DNA of 64,000 bases from contig UESW01001601.1 of assembly GCA_900491605.1 (NCBI GenBank), positions 124,001 through 188,000 on the forward strand. Reading direction: 5' to 3'. This DNA is from Calamus simplicifolius. Its lineage: Eukaryota; Streptophyta; Magnoliopsida; Arecales; Arecaceae. Shown piece after piece: positions 32,871-45,668 of the stretch. The translations under genes and the position numbers were made by a program. The notes under the pieces were generated by a model. That model worked only from the letters and a program-made list of their open reading frames with translations. It ran no database searches and had not been told where the DNA came from. Positions within the stretch are counted from its first letter, which is position 1, and each line of letters begins with the position of its first letter.

Positions 32871-34440
32871 AGAGTTCTCATAATGTTGTAGTCATCTGCA
32901 GGTAAATTGCTTGCCCGAACCTATGCATTTCTCATGTCTGTTTCTTTCTCTTCCAAATGACCCAACAAAACATTGAACTCAAGTCACATTCTTTCATACT
33001 TGCAACTTACAGTTTTCTGGCAGCTAGCTGAACACTTTCTGGCCAACAAGATCAGATGAAGCAAGTGGATCACAGCCAGATATGCTTCAATAGTTAAAAC
33101 AAATATTTCTTTCATTTTCAATAAGAGATGGTCTGTCATGGAGAATCATGTTTCTAGATTTTAAATACTATGACTTGTAATTGTTTCTCTTCTCATTTAT
33201 GTTCTGACAGTGGGTGTCACTTCTACAACTCAAAATGTGTTATCATCTATCTATTAATTGAAGAAGCTTGTTAATGTTGATGATATTAATCGATCGAATG
33301 GATACCATGGAAAATAGGAAGGTTTTGAAAAATGGACAAACTCAGGATTGATGATCAAAGATTTGTGCTCTCTCTACTTGTCTTCTTTAGGTGCAGTCTG
33401 GTTGTACAAAGTTCGAATGCAGAGCCTTAGCATGTTCGTTTTGACCGTGACAAGTCAGCAATCACCTCCGCAACATGAGGTACATTCTTGTACTTATTGA
33501 CCTAATCTTGTACAAAAGTTCCTATTCGGCAAAATTTTAAACCAAGTTACAGCCTTTCTGCATTAAAATCATCCATATGTTTAATTTAATATGTAATATG
33601 GGAATATTCTTATAATATCAAAATTTTGAATCAACCTTCGTTAACAACTAACACTAGCATGGGTTAAGATGGGTGAAGGAGTTCCTTGGACCCAGAGAGC
33701 CGACAAAACCTCCCTCACCAATGGTCCTCAAAAGTTCCCTCATTCCTTCCTCACGCTAGAGAATGTTAAAGCTTTTCAATGGCTAGTAATTGGCAAGGTT
33801 CCTTGGACGAGTTGAGGAAATAGTTGACCATTTGTGTAGGCACACTCTGGTCACCGTTTAAAACTTCGATCCTTTGTGAGAGGATGTTCTATACTTGTGG
33901 GTTATCAGACAGTATCAAGTAGTCTTTGGAGTTCCAGTGTGCTGAGAAGCGGAGATGGGAAGAACACCATAATATTTAGCAACAAGAAACAGGTCAGGAC
34001 TAGTCAAGGAACAGAAGATTATTGGTTAATGTTTTTGTATTGTGTGGAGCCTTTGTTTTTTTGCCTCTCTAGTTTATTTTCTTAATGAGATTTTTTAGAA
34101 CTCTCAAAGCCTAATCTTTTTTTTAATTATTTCTATATAAATAATTGTGTATGCGACATTAAATTTTTCAAAAGTTACAAAAGGCCGCATGGTAGAATCA
34201 AACAGGTCTTATGTTTGGTAGCAGTGAATTTCCTAATCTAAACCAAAATCAAAATGATCGTCTAACTATTACATCCTTAAAAACTAGCTAAGTTGCCCAT
34301 GCCGGAGTCCATTCACGAAAACCTATTGAACAACGTTTGCTTAATATCATTTTAGTATCTGGGGGGGTGGGTTAAGTGACTGGTAGTGTTCTATCAAAGT
34401 TGTGAGAGATGCCTGCTTCTATTTCCAAATTTATGTAATG
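32871..34440. other. Intergenic between NLR copies A and B
   Basis: This holds the 3' flank of copy A, then AT-rich DNA. The 33660-34090 section has a weak ORF ('SSSLWSSSVLRSGDGKNTII') that faintly recalls the C-terminal region of plant LINE proteins. I do not assign it. Confidence 0.35.
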
Positions 34441-34444
34441 AAAG

Positions 34445-35012
34445 ATGGCGATAATATTGGATGCCTTCATCTCAAGATTAGCTGCATTGCTAGTTGAGTC
34501 AGTAAAGGAAAGGGTGAACGCGCTCTTGGCTGTGCCTGGTGAGATCAAGAAGCTAGAGAGCACCACGCAAGATTGGTGAAGACCTGAGGAGGAGGATTGA
34601 AGATGAGGCCCTTGATGACTGGCTCAAGGAGCTCAAATATGTCATGTATGATGCTGACGACATCCTCAACCTCTGCTGGATAAAGGCCAAGTGGTGCAGT
34701 GCTAGTTCTCTTTGCAATTCCTTGGTATGTTGCCACTTCTCTCTAAGCTTTCAATGGACTGCATCTGCTCATGGCATTGGGGTTAGAATCAAAAACCTAA
34801 ATCTTAGGCTCGAGGATATCTCCAGGAAGTCTCATTTTGATTTACAATTTACTTATCTCGACAATCGGCCTTCCACCTGAGTTGCCAAGACTTGCCAAGC
34901 CATGTCAAGCAATGCTTCATCTCCTGCTCGCTATTCCCTAAGGGCCACATAATCTGCTCTTGGTTTACTGTTCGGTTTTGGATTGCGAACGGGCTCATGA
35001 AGGCAGAAGTAT
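34445..35012 (+). pseudogene. CC-NB-ARC-LRR copy B, 5' remnant with NB-ARC deletion
   Basis: Paralogue of copy A: 'MAIILDAFISRLAALLVESV' from the ATG at 34445. A one-base shift near 34562 follows, then 'RRIEDEALDDWLKELKYVMY' and 'DADDILNLCW'. After 'LEDISRKSHFDLQFTYLDNR' the sequence jumps, near 34885, to the RNBS-D region of the NB-ARC ('DLPSHVKQCFISCSLFPKGH', then 'RFWIANGLMKAE'). P-loop, kinase-2 and GLPL are therefore deleted. The copy is then interrupted by a LINE on the opposite strand starting at the T run 35013-35022. Confidence 0.88.
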
Positions 35013-37075
35013 TTTTTTTTAATGCGAAGAGGAGGGAACCCTCTAAGTTTGTTAATATGAACAAGGGTTAAAAATACATATTTACAGAGAAGATGAGTGT
35101 GGTATCATAAAAAATGTGTAAGAAGGGAACCCTAAGTTTGAAAAAAAGAGCAATTTAGACATAATGGCACTTGTTGAGATAGAGCACAAGGGAAGATCCA
35201 CAAAATTTTCTCGAGTTGCGATCTCTCCACATTAATCAGCAAACCGAGATAATGAGCTGTTTCCAGACTGGTCTAATGACTTTTAATTTTCATGAGCCCC
35301 ACATATGATGGAAATCTTATGGCTTGTGAAAGATATACATCTTTCGCAGGATGAAATTTCATAGATGCATGATGATATACCAATAAGAGATGTTGAATCT
35401 ATTTAGGAGATACATAAAACGGACATCCAGCATTGATAGGTATGCCCTTGTTCAGCAAACAATGCGATTTCTAAAGCAAGTCATGTAAGATTTTGATTTT
35501 TTCATGTACCACTACCTTTCAAATTGTTTTTTAGAAAGGCTAAGAGACTCCTACACAACTAAAGAATTTGTAAAAGAAATTGATCGAAAGGTATCGCTCT
35601 TTGAAGGCTACCAAATAGGGGGGTTTTTTTGTTTGAAGGATAGATCTGGGTAAGCAGGGATTAAAGATCTGTCCATTGACAGTTTTAGGCTACGAAAGCG
35701 GTCTGTGTAAGGTGATCGATGAGGATTGACTTGATCTCCTTCAACATTCAGAGATAGCAATATTTGACCGGGTTCTAGCCTCGAAGAGGTTATGGAAAAA
35801 GGTAGGGAAGAACATCATCAATCTATGAATCTTCCCAAAATCTAATGAGAGAGCTATCATCCAGTTTGAAAAAGGTGCAATTCCAAAACCCGCTTAAATC
35901 TTGCATAATGCCTTGCCAAAGGGAGGGAGAGGGAGACCTTGATTTAATTATGAATTTCTTCCTTGAGTAATAAGCATAAAAGATTAACTCTTTCCAACAA
36001 CCAGAGGACAAGGGATGTCATTTTCCAAATCTATTTAACCAGAAGTGCTTTATTAAAATGGTCAAGGTTCGTAGCTCCCAATCCTCCTTTCTTTCAGATT
36101 TGCGAACTGATTTCTAATTAACGAAACAGTAAAACCTTTTACTAATTTGACCCTTTCTAAAGAAAAAATCTTCTAACTTCATCAATCTAAGGATAACCCA
36201 TTTTGGTAGCTTCAAGACTAACATGTAAAAGGAGGGGATCAAAGAAAGAACTACACTTAGGTGAGTGAATCCGCTACCATAAGATAAGCATTTTCCTTTC
36301 TAGGAGGCAGGTCTCGCATGAATTTTTTCTAGAAGAGGAAGCTAGGCATGAAAAGGGACAGACCTATCACTTTGTAAAAACCCGAGATAAGTAAAAGGAA
36401 AAAACTCTATCTTGCAGTTGAGTAAAGAAACAAATCTTTAGTCTTCCAGATAACCGATATTGAGACCAATAATAAAACTTTTGAGAAATTAACCTTTAAG
36501 CCTAAAGCTACGTCAAACCCCAAAAGGATAGCTTTTAGCGAAAGAATAAGGATTGAGAGGCGGCATAAAAATAAGAGTGTCATCTGTAAAATGAAGGCCG
36601 ATCAAACATTCAAAGCAGGCTAAGCCTTGGTTCCCTTGATCAACCCTAATCCAGAGGCTTTGGAGAGATTTCGATATAAAACATCAATTACTAAAACAAA
36701 GAAACTGGGAAAGATTGGGTCCCCTTGATACAAACCTTTTTGGCACTTGATCCATTGGCCAGAATTGGAGTCATAGAAGCATAAGACAATATCTCGAATC
36801 TATCGCTGGAAGGTTTGGGGAAAGGCTCTCGTCGCCAAAAGATTAAAGAGAGAGTTTCAATTAACATTATCAAATGCCTTCTCAAAATTAATCTTGCAAA
36901 CCAAACCCTTTAGCTTTGACCTTTTGCAGTGGAAGATAACTTCATGTATAACTAAGAAAGCATCAGGGATTGAATGGCCTTTGATGAAAGCGAATTGAGC
37001 ATCAGAGATCAAAAAGGAAAGAAAAGATAAGAGTCTAGCAGCTACCACCTTAGAAATTATCTTAAGTCAAATTTG
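35013..37075 (-). mobile_element. LINE (L1-type) relic inserted in NLR copy B, 5' truncated
   Basis: On the minus strand the order is: RT core 'DAQFAFIKGHSIPDAFLVIH' and 'GLVCKINFEKAFDNVN' (37048-36857), RT palm remnants around 36885-36691 ('KVCIKGTQSFPVSLF', from 'G-x-x-Q-G-D-P'), and a C-terminal zinc-finger/RVT-associated region near 36011-35823. The plus-strand T run at 35013-35022 is the element's poly(A) tail. The 5' end is lost at about 37075 and the frames are broken. NLR-like sequence resumes after it at about 37240. Confidence 0.85.
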
Positions 37076-37239
37076 AAAGGTTAGATTTGATTTTTCTTTA
37101 ATTAATTTTTATTAGAGAGAACCATGGTTTTTCTGAGTGCCATTATAATTACTTCCTGATTTGAAATTAAATTAGTTCACTTCATGCATGAGATGTTGCA
37201 TCGAGGTCGTAACAAATATTCTGTCACATCTATCATATG

Positions 37240-37480
37240 ATCTCAAACCTGAATATGGAGCAGCAGCATGTTTGGTGCAGCATCGAATGAGCATTTGCTT
37301 AAACAATTACGGCCTGGAGTGGCCGAAAATCCAACAGATCCAACATGCGAAGGTCTACTCACGGAATGGTTCGGCAGGTGCCTACTGCAATAAGGAACCT
37401 TCAGCTTCATTACAAATTTCAGTAACGCCATCACCACAAGTTCTGCGAAGTTCTCAGCTAGCAGTGGCATTGCTCTCTCT
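37240..37480 (+). pseudogene. NLR copy B, 3' LRR tail
   Basis: 'NNYGLEWPKIQQIQHAKVYS' and 'NKEPSASLQISVTPSP' match the end of copy A ('DDGLEWPKIQHFQHVYVCS' at about 32710-32770). Most of the LRR between this and the RNBS-D piece is gone. This fixes the LINE as an insertion within, or beside the deletion of, the paralogue. Confidence 0.8.
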
Positions 37481-37540
37481 GATCCTTGCCTCTCCCCCAC
37501 TCCCTTTAAACCAGGCTCAGTTCTTCGCAGGTATATAGCT

Positions 37541-40152
37541 TGTCCCAACCTGTAGTCACTTAGCTTCTCTCTTTTCTTGCTTTCCTTGCAAAGGGCTGGT
37601 GTCTTTGCATTTTATAAATCTTATGAAACATTTTAGGAAATCTTAGTGGGATTCGCTCTTCCTCCTCAAAAATAAATACATAAATAAAATCCTAGGGAGC
37701 CTGGGAATGCAATGCATTCTTTCATCTGGCAACAGCAAATGAATTCATTGCGCTAATGCAAACAGGTTCGGATGATCAGACTAGGAAATCGTTTCTCCTC
37801 TTTATATTGTGCATCTAGTCATTGCTCTAATGGCCTGTGGATGTGATGATTCGCATCTCCGAAACATTTTGTTTCTTTCTTTAATTATCCCTTTCCCTTT
37901 GCTCTTTCAATGATCTAATACCAGGTATTTGTTATGTTACTTAAAACACCACGCAATAAATGCTTAAAAGGTGTTCTTTTTCCTGCTCAAAATTCCTCTT
38001 TCAAATTGCATTTGTTGTTAAGTAATGTTGCCTATTTGGATGGAAGTTCTCATAATTAAGCAGAGAAATAGATGTTTGCTAAAATAATAAAACTTAGAAT
38101 CCTTTATTTGGAATAACCAAAGAAACTTTGAATTATGAAAAGATGTCATAAACATAATTACCATTTTCAGAAGGAAAAAGACCCATATCATATACATTCA
38201 AATTTGGGAACTCCTTGTAGCACAATGAAGATGCACCCCAACTTCCTTGTGGAACCACGCTAAGTGGATCAGTGGTTGCTTGAACAAGCTTTTGTAGATC
38301 CCATGGTGAAACCAGAGCCACTACCACGTACTGAGATGCAATGGTAGCCAGGAAGCATCATGCGAACTTCTTCTTCCTTCATCTATGGTATTTACCGTAT
38401 ACTTCACTAAGCCTAACTATCCTTTTGTTTTCATTTTCCGGTAATATGGCCATGACTTGTCACCACCACAAACCACTAATACAACAGTTATCCAATCAAA
38501 TTCTAGGCCTTCTTGTCTCTTAATCAACATGAAAAGTTTATTCCTTAAACAAAGCAGACGGGTGGAAGCATTTAAAATGAACATCAAATCAACAAGATTC
38601 ACATTATATTGGCAATCAAGGCTCTTTATAGTGTTCTTTTAGCTAAACTTTTCATCTCCCAAAAACTTTTCATTTGAGGGCTGACATAATTATAGGTGTT
38701 CAGGAAAAAGAAATGATCATTTTCTATCTTTTGTCTGGGCTTCCACATTTTAACTAAACACTGTTTACTACAGTTACTGCTGCATTTTCTGACACTATAA
38801 ACAGGCCCTCTCCAGTCCAGACGCGGACCAGAGAGGATCCCAACAGATGAGGAAATTCTAGTGAGCTGTGGTAGAGGAACACATTGTCACCGGGCAACAA
38901 TTTCCCATTCCGCACAAACAAGGAAGGAGAATGTCAGGGAGATGGGGACCCAATGCAGAAGACCTTAATATATATGAGGGAACCTGACTTGACCCAAAAG
39001 CCTAATCCACTAGGTTTTGAGGTAAACCATGTATATCAACCCTTCTCATCCTATTTACTCGAAGCAGAACTAAACCTCGCATGACTTCCAACACACAGAA
39101 ACCCAAACTCCCATTCTGATCCCAGCCATTCCACCATGCATATATTTGTTTCCTTTCTCTGTAGTGCAATCAGAGCTCCGCAACCATGTATATCAACCCT
39201 TCCTTCTCATACTGTTTACTCGATGCTGAACTAAACTTCACATGACTTTCAACACAGAGAAACCTAAACTCCTGTTCCAATCCCAGTCATTCCACCATGT
39301 CTATATCTGCTTCCTTTCTCCATAGTGCCACCAGAGCTCCTCACATCACATGAGCTGATAATCTACCAAAGCCAATAGAATTATCTTAAATTTGCTTTGG
39401 TAGATTTTCTAATGTCAAATTTGATTTCCAGCTTAATTTACTATTCTATGGTTAACCTCAGTATCAAATATGCCCCCTTTATTATTAAAGTGAGGACACT
39501 TGGAACAAATCTTTTGCTATTAAAAGGTCTCTAGGACTCCAACAATCTGTGTTATGTGACCTCCTTAAGAAGAGAAGATTTTTGATGTACTCAAGTCTCA
39601 CTGGATACAATCAGAATATCATGAACTATACCAAGAAAGCAGGTTTCTTGCTCACAAATTAGTTAAACATAAGCCAGTTTCAACCTGGTGTGAGGGTAGT
39701 AAACTTCACATATCTATGCAAAATTTGACTCAACAATATTCTGGGAGTTAAATGAGCTCTGAGACATCCTAATCTGTGGGTTTTAAGGGAACAACCATAT
39801 CCAGAGTCTCCACTCTCCAAGCTAGCAGACAAAAATTCACAATCACCAACTAGACCCTGTAACAAGAATTACTTACCTATGATACCAGCAGGATAAGAAA
39901 ACAAATCATAAGTGAATCAGCGACAATGAGATTACATTATCAAAAGTGAGGCAACATTCACACCTGAAACAATTAGTCCAGATCACAGTTCAGAACTTCA
40001 AGAGTCTATGCCTACAGAACAAAATCAATAATAGCACAAAAAGAAACAACAGCTCTTCTCTCACCTTTTTCCAAGAGGAAAAGGACCAGAAGAAGCAACC
40101 AGCCGTGGCAAAATCCTAGATGCAAATGAATAACTTCAGGATGTTGGCGCAA
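37541..40152. other. Intergenic, with a 157 bp tandem duplication
   Basis: This is mostly AT-rich. Two diverged copies of a 157 bp unit begin at 39025 and 39182 ('AACCATGTATATCAACCCTT'). A minus-strand frame at 38133-38327 ('SPWDLQKLVQATTDPLSVVP') could be a captured gene piece; I do not recognise it. The last 100-200 bp before 40153 should be the BAG8-like 3'UTR. Confidence 0.4.
39025..39338. repeat. 157 bp tandem duplication
   Basis: Two copies start at 39025 and 39182 and share 'AACCATGTATATCAACCCTT' and 'CATTCCACCATG' landmarks, with many substitutions and small indels. No function is seen. Confidence 0.85.
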
Positions 40153-41440
40153 TCACTGTACTCTTCTCCTCGGCTCCATTTGCACAGGCATGGGAGCAGC
40201 TAGACCGCACAAACTGCCATTCTGACCGCGGAACTTGCCACCATTTTCATACCTATCTCCGTTTTCAGAGCCGCCTTCGGAGCTCCTCTCATCGTCATTT
40301 GGCTGATGAACCCGTTCTTCTGGTTCCGGATGATCAGCTATCCTGATTCCCGTGACTTCCTTGCCAGATCTCTCTACGTAACCTCTCTGATGACCAGCAT
40401 CACTGCATTTTTCAAAATATGCTGACAATGGCTCAGCGACGCCAGCAAAAGCCCTAGCTCCTCCCTCATTCTCAAAAAAGCTCACTTTTTTCCCGGGCTT
40501 GGTAGGTTGTAGAAGCAACTCATCATCCTCGAGAACCCTGGCGACTCCTTCAAACCCCTCGCTTCTAGTAGTGCCAATCTCTGCAATCGCCACTGCTCCG
40601 AGAGACAACTCGTGCTCTTTCACCAACACCTTGTCGACGAACTCCAATATTCTGACCAACTCGCGGCTAATCGACCGTTTCCCTTCTCGAATCATCGAAT
40701 CGCCACTCTGCCACCATATAACAAAAGAAACCTATAAAGATTCAGGGTTCCGATCCAAAAAGAAAATAAAAATAATTCGTCACCTGCATGGAATCGAGCT
40801 GGAGGAGGAGGTCCAGGGCCTTCTCGGACAGGGCTTTGGGATCGCGGCGGGCCGTCTGGTCGGAGAGCGAGGATCGGAGGGCGGCGGCGTGGGATTTGAT
40901 GGAGGCGAGGCGTTTCAGGTAGCGCAGGGTCTGGGACCGGCGCACGAGGAAGAGCCGGAAGCGGGCCTGGATGGTCCTCGCCGCCGCATCTCGAAGAGAA
41001 GGACGAGAGGATGAAGACGGAGGCCGAGGCGCCGGCGAGGGTTGTGGATGAGGAGGAGGAGGAGACTGAGGAGGAAGGTGAGGAGAAGTGGAAGAGAGAT
41101 TGGGAAGAGAGGATTCGAGGGCGGCGACGCGGCGAAGAAGGGAGTGGAGAAGAAGAGGATGAGTCTGGTGGTCATGGTGATGATCCTTTGACTGCTGATG
41201 TGCAGGCGGTGGGGGTTGTTGGGATTTATGATAGCGATGGGAGTAGATATGAGGAGGAGGAGGAGGAGGGGATGGGGATTGGGATTGGGATTGGAGGAGG
41301 AGTTGGGTGGAGAGGGCTTGGAGGAGTTGATCAGAGGTGAAGAGAGGGGGAAGAGAGGGGTTGGAAAAGGAGGAACAGCAGCTGGAACAAGAGCAACCGC
41401 AAGAGCATTGGTGGTGGTTGCAGTGGTGAGGAGAAGGCAT
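40153..41440 (-). CDS. BAG8: BAG8-like IQ/BAG-domain co-chaperone regulator
   Basis: The CDS is complement(40784-41440) joined to complement(40153-40707), 403 aa. The intron has a GTGACG donor and GGCAG acceptor, and the phase is kept (Gln then Ser). Exon one is Cys/His/Ser/Pro-rich ('CNHHQCSCGCSCSSCCSS', poly-Pro), then an IQ motif 'RTIQARFRLFLVRR' at about residue 155. This is followed without gap by the BAG-type helices ('LKRLASIKSHAAALRSSLSD', 'ALSEKALDLLLQLDSMQ', 'ISRELVRILEFVDKVLV'). Plant IQ-BAG proteins bind calmodulin through the IQ helix and Hsc70 through BAG. The C-terminal half is acidic and probably disordered. The BAG5/6/7 subgroup is the alternative; the low-complexity N-terminus favours BAG8. 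The ORFs on the opposite strand are shadows. Confidence 0.82.
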
Positions 41441-42172
41441 CTGGGAGATGGATAGACGGAAGGAGAAGAAAGAGAGAGACGAGTAAGCGAGAGGACGGTT
41501 GATGGAGTTTGGATCAGAATATTACTTGCGAGAGATGGTCCCTTTCAGACAAGGGTTTCGATGAGCAAGCTAGGGAAATGAGAGCTGATTTCTGTAGGGT
41601 CTCTCTCTCATGCTGGCTCTGTTTGTTCCCGGACGTTTATTTTCTATTGTAATTAACGCTCCAAATGTGAGACCGTGAGATGGCCAGTTGATCAAATTTT
41701 CTCCCTTCACAACGTTATCCCTCCTTCCATAGTGTGACATCAATCAAATATTTCCACAATGACTCGCGGGACCAGCACAGGCTTTTGATCCGGACCATCT
41801 TCAGAATGGTGCAGGCTTAAAAGATATTTTGCGATTCATATTTGAAACTTGAACGCACTTTAAAAACATCCATTCTTTTTTTCAAAGTGAGTGTTTTCTT
41901 GGATTAGAATTCGATTTGATCATGGTATAATATTACCATGATGCAGATGGTTAAGAGAGGAAAGTGGTTGAGCTTGCTTGACATGGAAGCATTAAAAGCA
42001 TGCATTTTATTGCAGTCAGATCTATAATGTATGCCTACAACCGGCATGACGAAATTCAATACAATGGGCAAAATATTACGATATGATGCCCCCCCTAAGT
42101 CCGGGTCACAGAAAGTTGCTGAAAGCCCAGCTTCAGTCTTCAATAGACATCCTCCTTTCAAGCATCGGGAAT
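41441..42172. other. BAG8-like upstream region and SNAP33-like 3' flank
   Basis: 41441-41640 is purine/pyrimidine-rich and fits a 5'UTR or promoter of the minus-strand BAG8-like gene. 41900-42172 should be the 3'UTR of the SNAP33-like gene; no AATAAA is certain. The two genes are arranged head to tail on the same strand. Confidence 0.5.
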
Positions 42173-45100
42173 CTATTTCCCAAGCAGCCGACGTGCTCGT
42201 TGGTTTGCTCCTTTCACTCTGAAATTTAGTTCATCAACATCACCCTGCATATGATCCAGATCTTTCGTTTGCCTGCAATTACCAAACAAAACAATGAAAT
42301 CCAATTTAGCAGAAAGTAGGGGGGAAATTAATCTAGCCTATGTTCAAAAAAATTATCCTTTAATGCAGAATTCGATGTCAGGTCAACTATTTTTGTTGTT
42401 TTTATCTCGAAAAGAACAAAGTTTCACCAGACAAAGATCATGCTGAACAATCCAAAAAAAGGGCAATGCTAGGATAAGATCACACATACTGTCAATGCTA
42501 TTAAGTAGCTTATTTCATAAAACATCTAGCAACAGCAATAATAAAAATGTGCCTCTGTGGTTACCTGAAAGGCATTTCCTGTATAAAATGGAATTCATTC
42601 GGAGTCGTCAACCATAAAATCCATGCAAACAAGGCATGCAGAAACAGGGGAAAGAACAAAGCACAGCAATAAGATGATTTGATGACATACAAATGCTACC
42701 GATAAAATAATGAGATCCAATCCTCAATATTTTCAACATCTCTCCAGTTCAACTACTCAAGAGTTGAGAGTTTTGGGTTGATCCCACAATACTCAACTCA
42801 ACTCAACTCATCTAAGCCTTTTTCCAACTACATAGGGTCGGCTACATGAATCTGCTTCCTCCACTCTGCTCTATTCAGGACCAAGTCGACATTCAAATTA
42901 CAAATAGTTATATCTTTTTTAATTACAAAAGGTATGGTTGATCCCACAAGATAATATGAAAATGATTGGTGAGATGAGTATTATTGTTCTTACAGTTCAA
43001 CCATACCATCATTCAAAGAAAACTTCAGGCGGTCAACATGGCCGACCTTGCCACTCTCTCTCTACGATATATATGGGATTGGCTTATGCTCAGGGTTCAA
43101 GTCATTAATGAATGAAGCATCAAACCAAAAGCAGCGGCAACAATTTCACCAAATTGAAACCCGAGTCAAGCCAAGATGACAAAAGATGCACAGGTAATAA
43201 ACAGACAACTGACCTATCCATCTCGGCACCCATGTCGATAGCCATGGCCTTCAGCTCAACCAACACGTTACTCAAATCAGAAAGGGCATCATCTTGCTTG
43301 GCCTTCTCCATCTGTTGAATCAAACCAGATAATTAGATAAAGCACAATGGTCATACGTATAATAGCTAATCAAAATCTCCTGCTTTCTACTATCAGCATT
43401 ACCTCAACTTTTTCCATTGTAGATGTGGGTTCAGAAGAAAAAGTTCGAGGATTGGACCGAGGCAATGGATCCGACAGTCCCAACTTCTGTCTCTGCTCGA
43501 TGATTTTACCCTTTCGTATAAAAGAATCATCTGTGTATAGGCTGACCTAATTAGATAACCAATATAACCAAGACATATCACCCTATCACGTTTTCAGATT
43601 TACCTCTGGTTAAAGCAGGCCCCTTTATTTTTTGATTTTTCTTTGGCTTCCAAGTCTTGGAGAAAATTCCCCCAAGACTTCCCAAAAGCTTTTCACCCTG
43701 GAAATAAAAAAGGAATATATGAATTAGGAAGGGCATTCATTATTGAGTTGAAACCTAACTTGAATGCCTCGCATAGTATATCCTGTCTTGTTTAGTTGGA
43801 GATGGAAATTTAACAGAAAGGCAATCCCTTCAAGTTGTGGAAAATCTAAAAACAAATTAATGACCCAACAATCAAGAAGTTTGCAAGAAAATATATTTCT
43901 AAATTCAATAATACATAAAATTTTAATAAACATGCCGCTTTAATATTAAAGTTTGAAATAGAAAAAGCTGAACAACAAGCATCTGCATTCTAGTCCAAGA
44001 GAAAAAGAGAAAAAAAGGGGCAAAAGCATTCCGGGCAACGATACAGTGAACACCACATCAATAAATTAAGTTTAGATGAATTAGTCTTGAAACAGGACAT
44101 CATAATAAGATGGAATTGTATGACGTATCATATCTATAGAGTTCTGAAAATAAAGGAATAGAATATTTTTTTGGTTCCAACTAGCATCCCTACAAATGCA
44201 ACTTATTCCAACCCCTTGGGCACATAGAAAAAAGGCAAGGACATCCCTGGAGAGAGCGCCTCATCCTGTTTTACTGTCTTGCAATCATTAAATTCACCAA
44301 AAGATACCAACCAATGGGAAATATGCCTGGAGCCAATTTTAAACTGCTAGATACATTGCTGCTATGTGATTATGTTTTCTTATCCTAGAATCTGGCATTT
44401 AGGAAGAGAGAAAGCATAATCAGTCTTGGAGTGAAAAATAAAAAAAAAAAAATAAATAAACGAAACAGCAGCTTGCTGTTTCAATAATTCTATTGCATAC
44501 AGTAGAAAATATTTTGCACCTCAATTAGTATAAATAGCATCCAATGTTATCCACTCCAACTGACAATAATTTAAGAAACAGGAAGTGCAAGACTCCTATA
44601 AAGTATAACATTATATCTTATGAATTAGTCTTGTGCCTTATTGCCAGACATGAAGGGGGAAATAATCGTAATCCTGCAAGTTTTCAAAAAAAAAAAGGCC
44701 TCCACATCTTGATAGATTATCAAGCTCAGATTGACCTACATTCAACATAAAACAGCACCAAGTAAAGAAAGCGTACCCTACTAAGGTCATGATCAATGTC
44801 TGCAGCAGCTAGATGAGTCCGAGTAATTTGCTGGCCCTGATGATTCAGGGTGACAAGAGTCTGCGAAGCACCTTCTCTCATATCTTCAGCAATCTTCAAA
44901 CAGCCATTTAGCTTCTGTGTGGTCTCCTCAGCCTTATATACAGCATAATTTTCTAGCTCTTGCACGGACTGGTTTTCAAAACCCCCCGAGTCACGGAAGT
45001 CATTCTTGTATTTGTTTCTTGCTGAAAAGACTGAATATGATGATGATGAAGTACCTCTTCCTTCATCTTCATCGTAACCAAATTGGGAACTTTTCTTGTT

Positions 45101-45637
45101 TCCATTGCTAATTGCAGAAGCTGAGGAAGCTCTTGCATTCTTGCGATTCAAGTCAGATTCCAAATCAGAATCAAAAGGATTGTAACCCGAAAACCCAGTA
45201 TTGGCAGACTGTTGCTTAGAGGCCTTAGACACAGGTGTCTTCATTGTGCTAATTTTAGACATGTCAACAGCAATACTTGCTGAAAATGCCGACAGATATA
45301 TCAACAAACAGCAAAACTCAATCACCACAGAAATCTGTTGATGTTATTCCTGTCAGCACAAGAAAATCCTGTTAGTGTAGAACTTCAATGCTATTGGATC
45401 TAACATTGAAAAAAAAAATGTTACTTAAACAACACAAACACTCTATAGGACCAAATTATAGAGGTTTTAGTTTCATATTCATCTCGTTCAGGCACTTCTT
45501 TTGACTTTTTTTAATACTGACATGGTACTTTTTTTTGTTACTAAGGCTTTATTTTGCCAATCCCAACTAGTTTGGAATTAAGGTTTAATTGTTGCTGTTA
45601 TTGTTATTGTAGCACAACCTACATAGTGCATGTGAAA

Positions 45638-45668
<31 letters not shown>

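Noticed and set aside
38133..38327. Minus-strand ORF with gene-like codons
   Set aside because: Too short and unrecognised; could be a captured exon, but no evidence fixes its limits.
40499..41455. Plus-strand ORFs opposite the BAG8-like gene
   Set aside because: Antisense shadows of GC-rich BAG8-like exons; no domain or splice support.
45540..45610. Possible Au-type SINE
   Set aside because: Only one 20 bp word matches what I expect for the family; no A/B box pair or target duplication could be seen.
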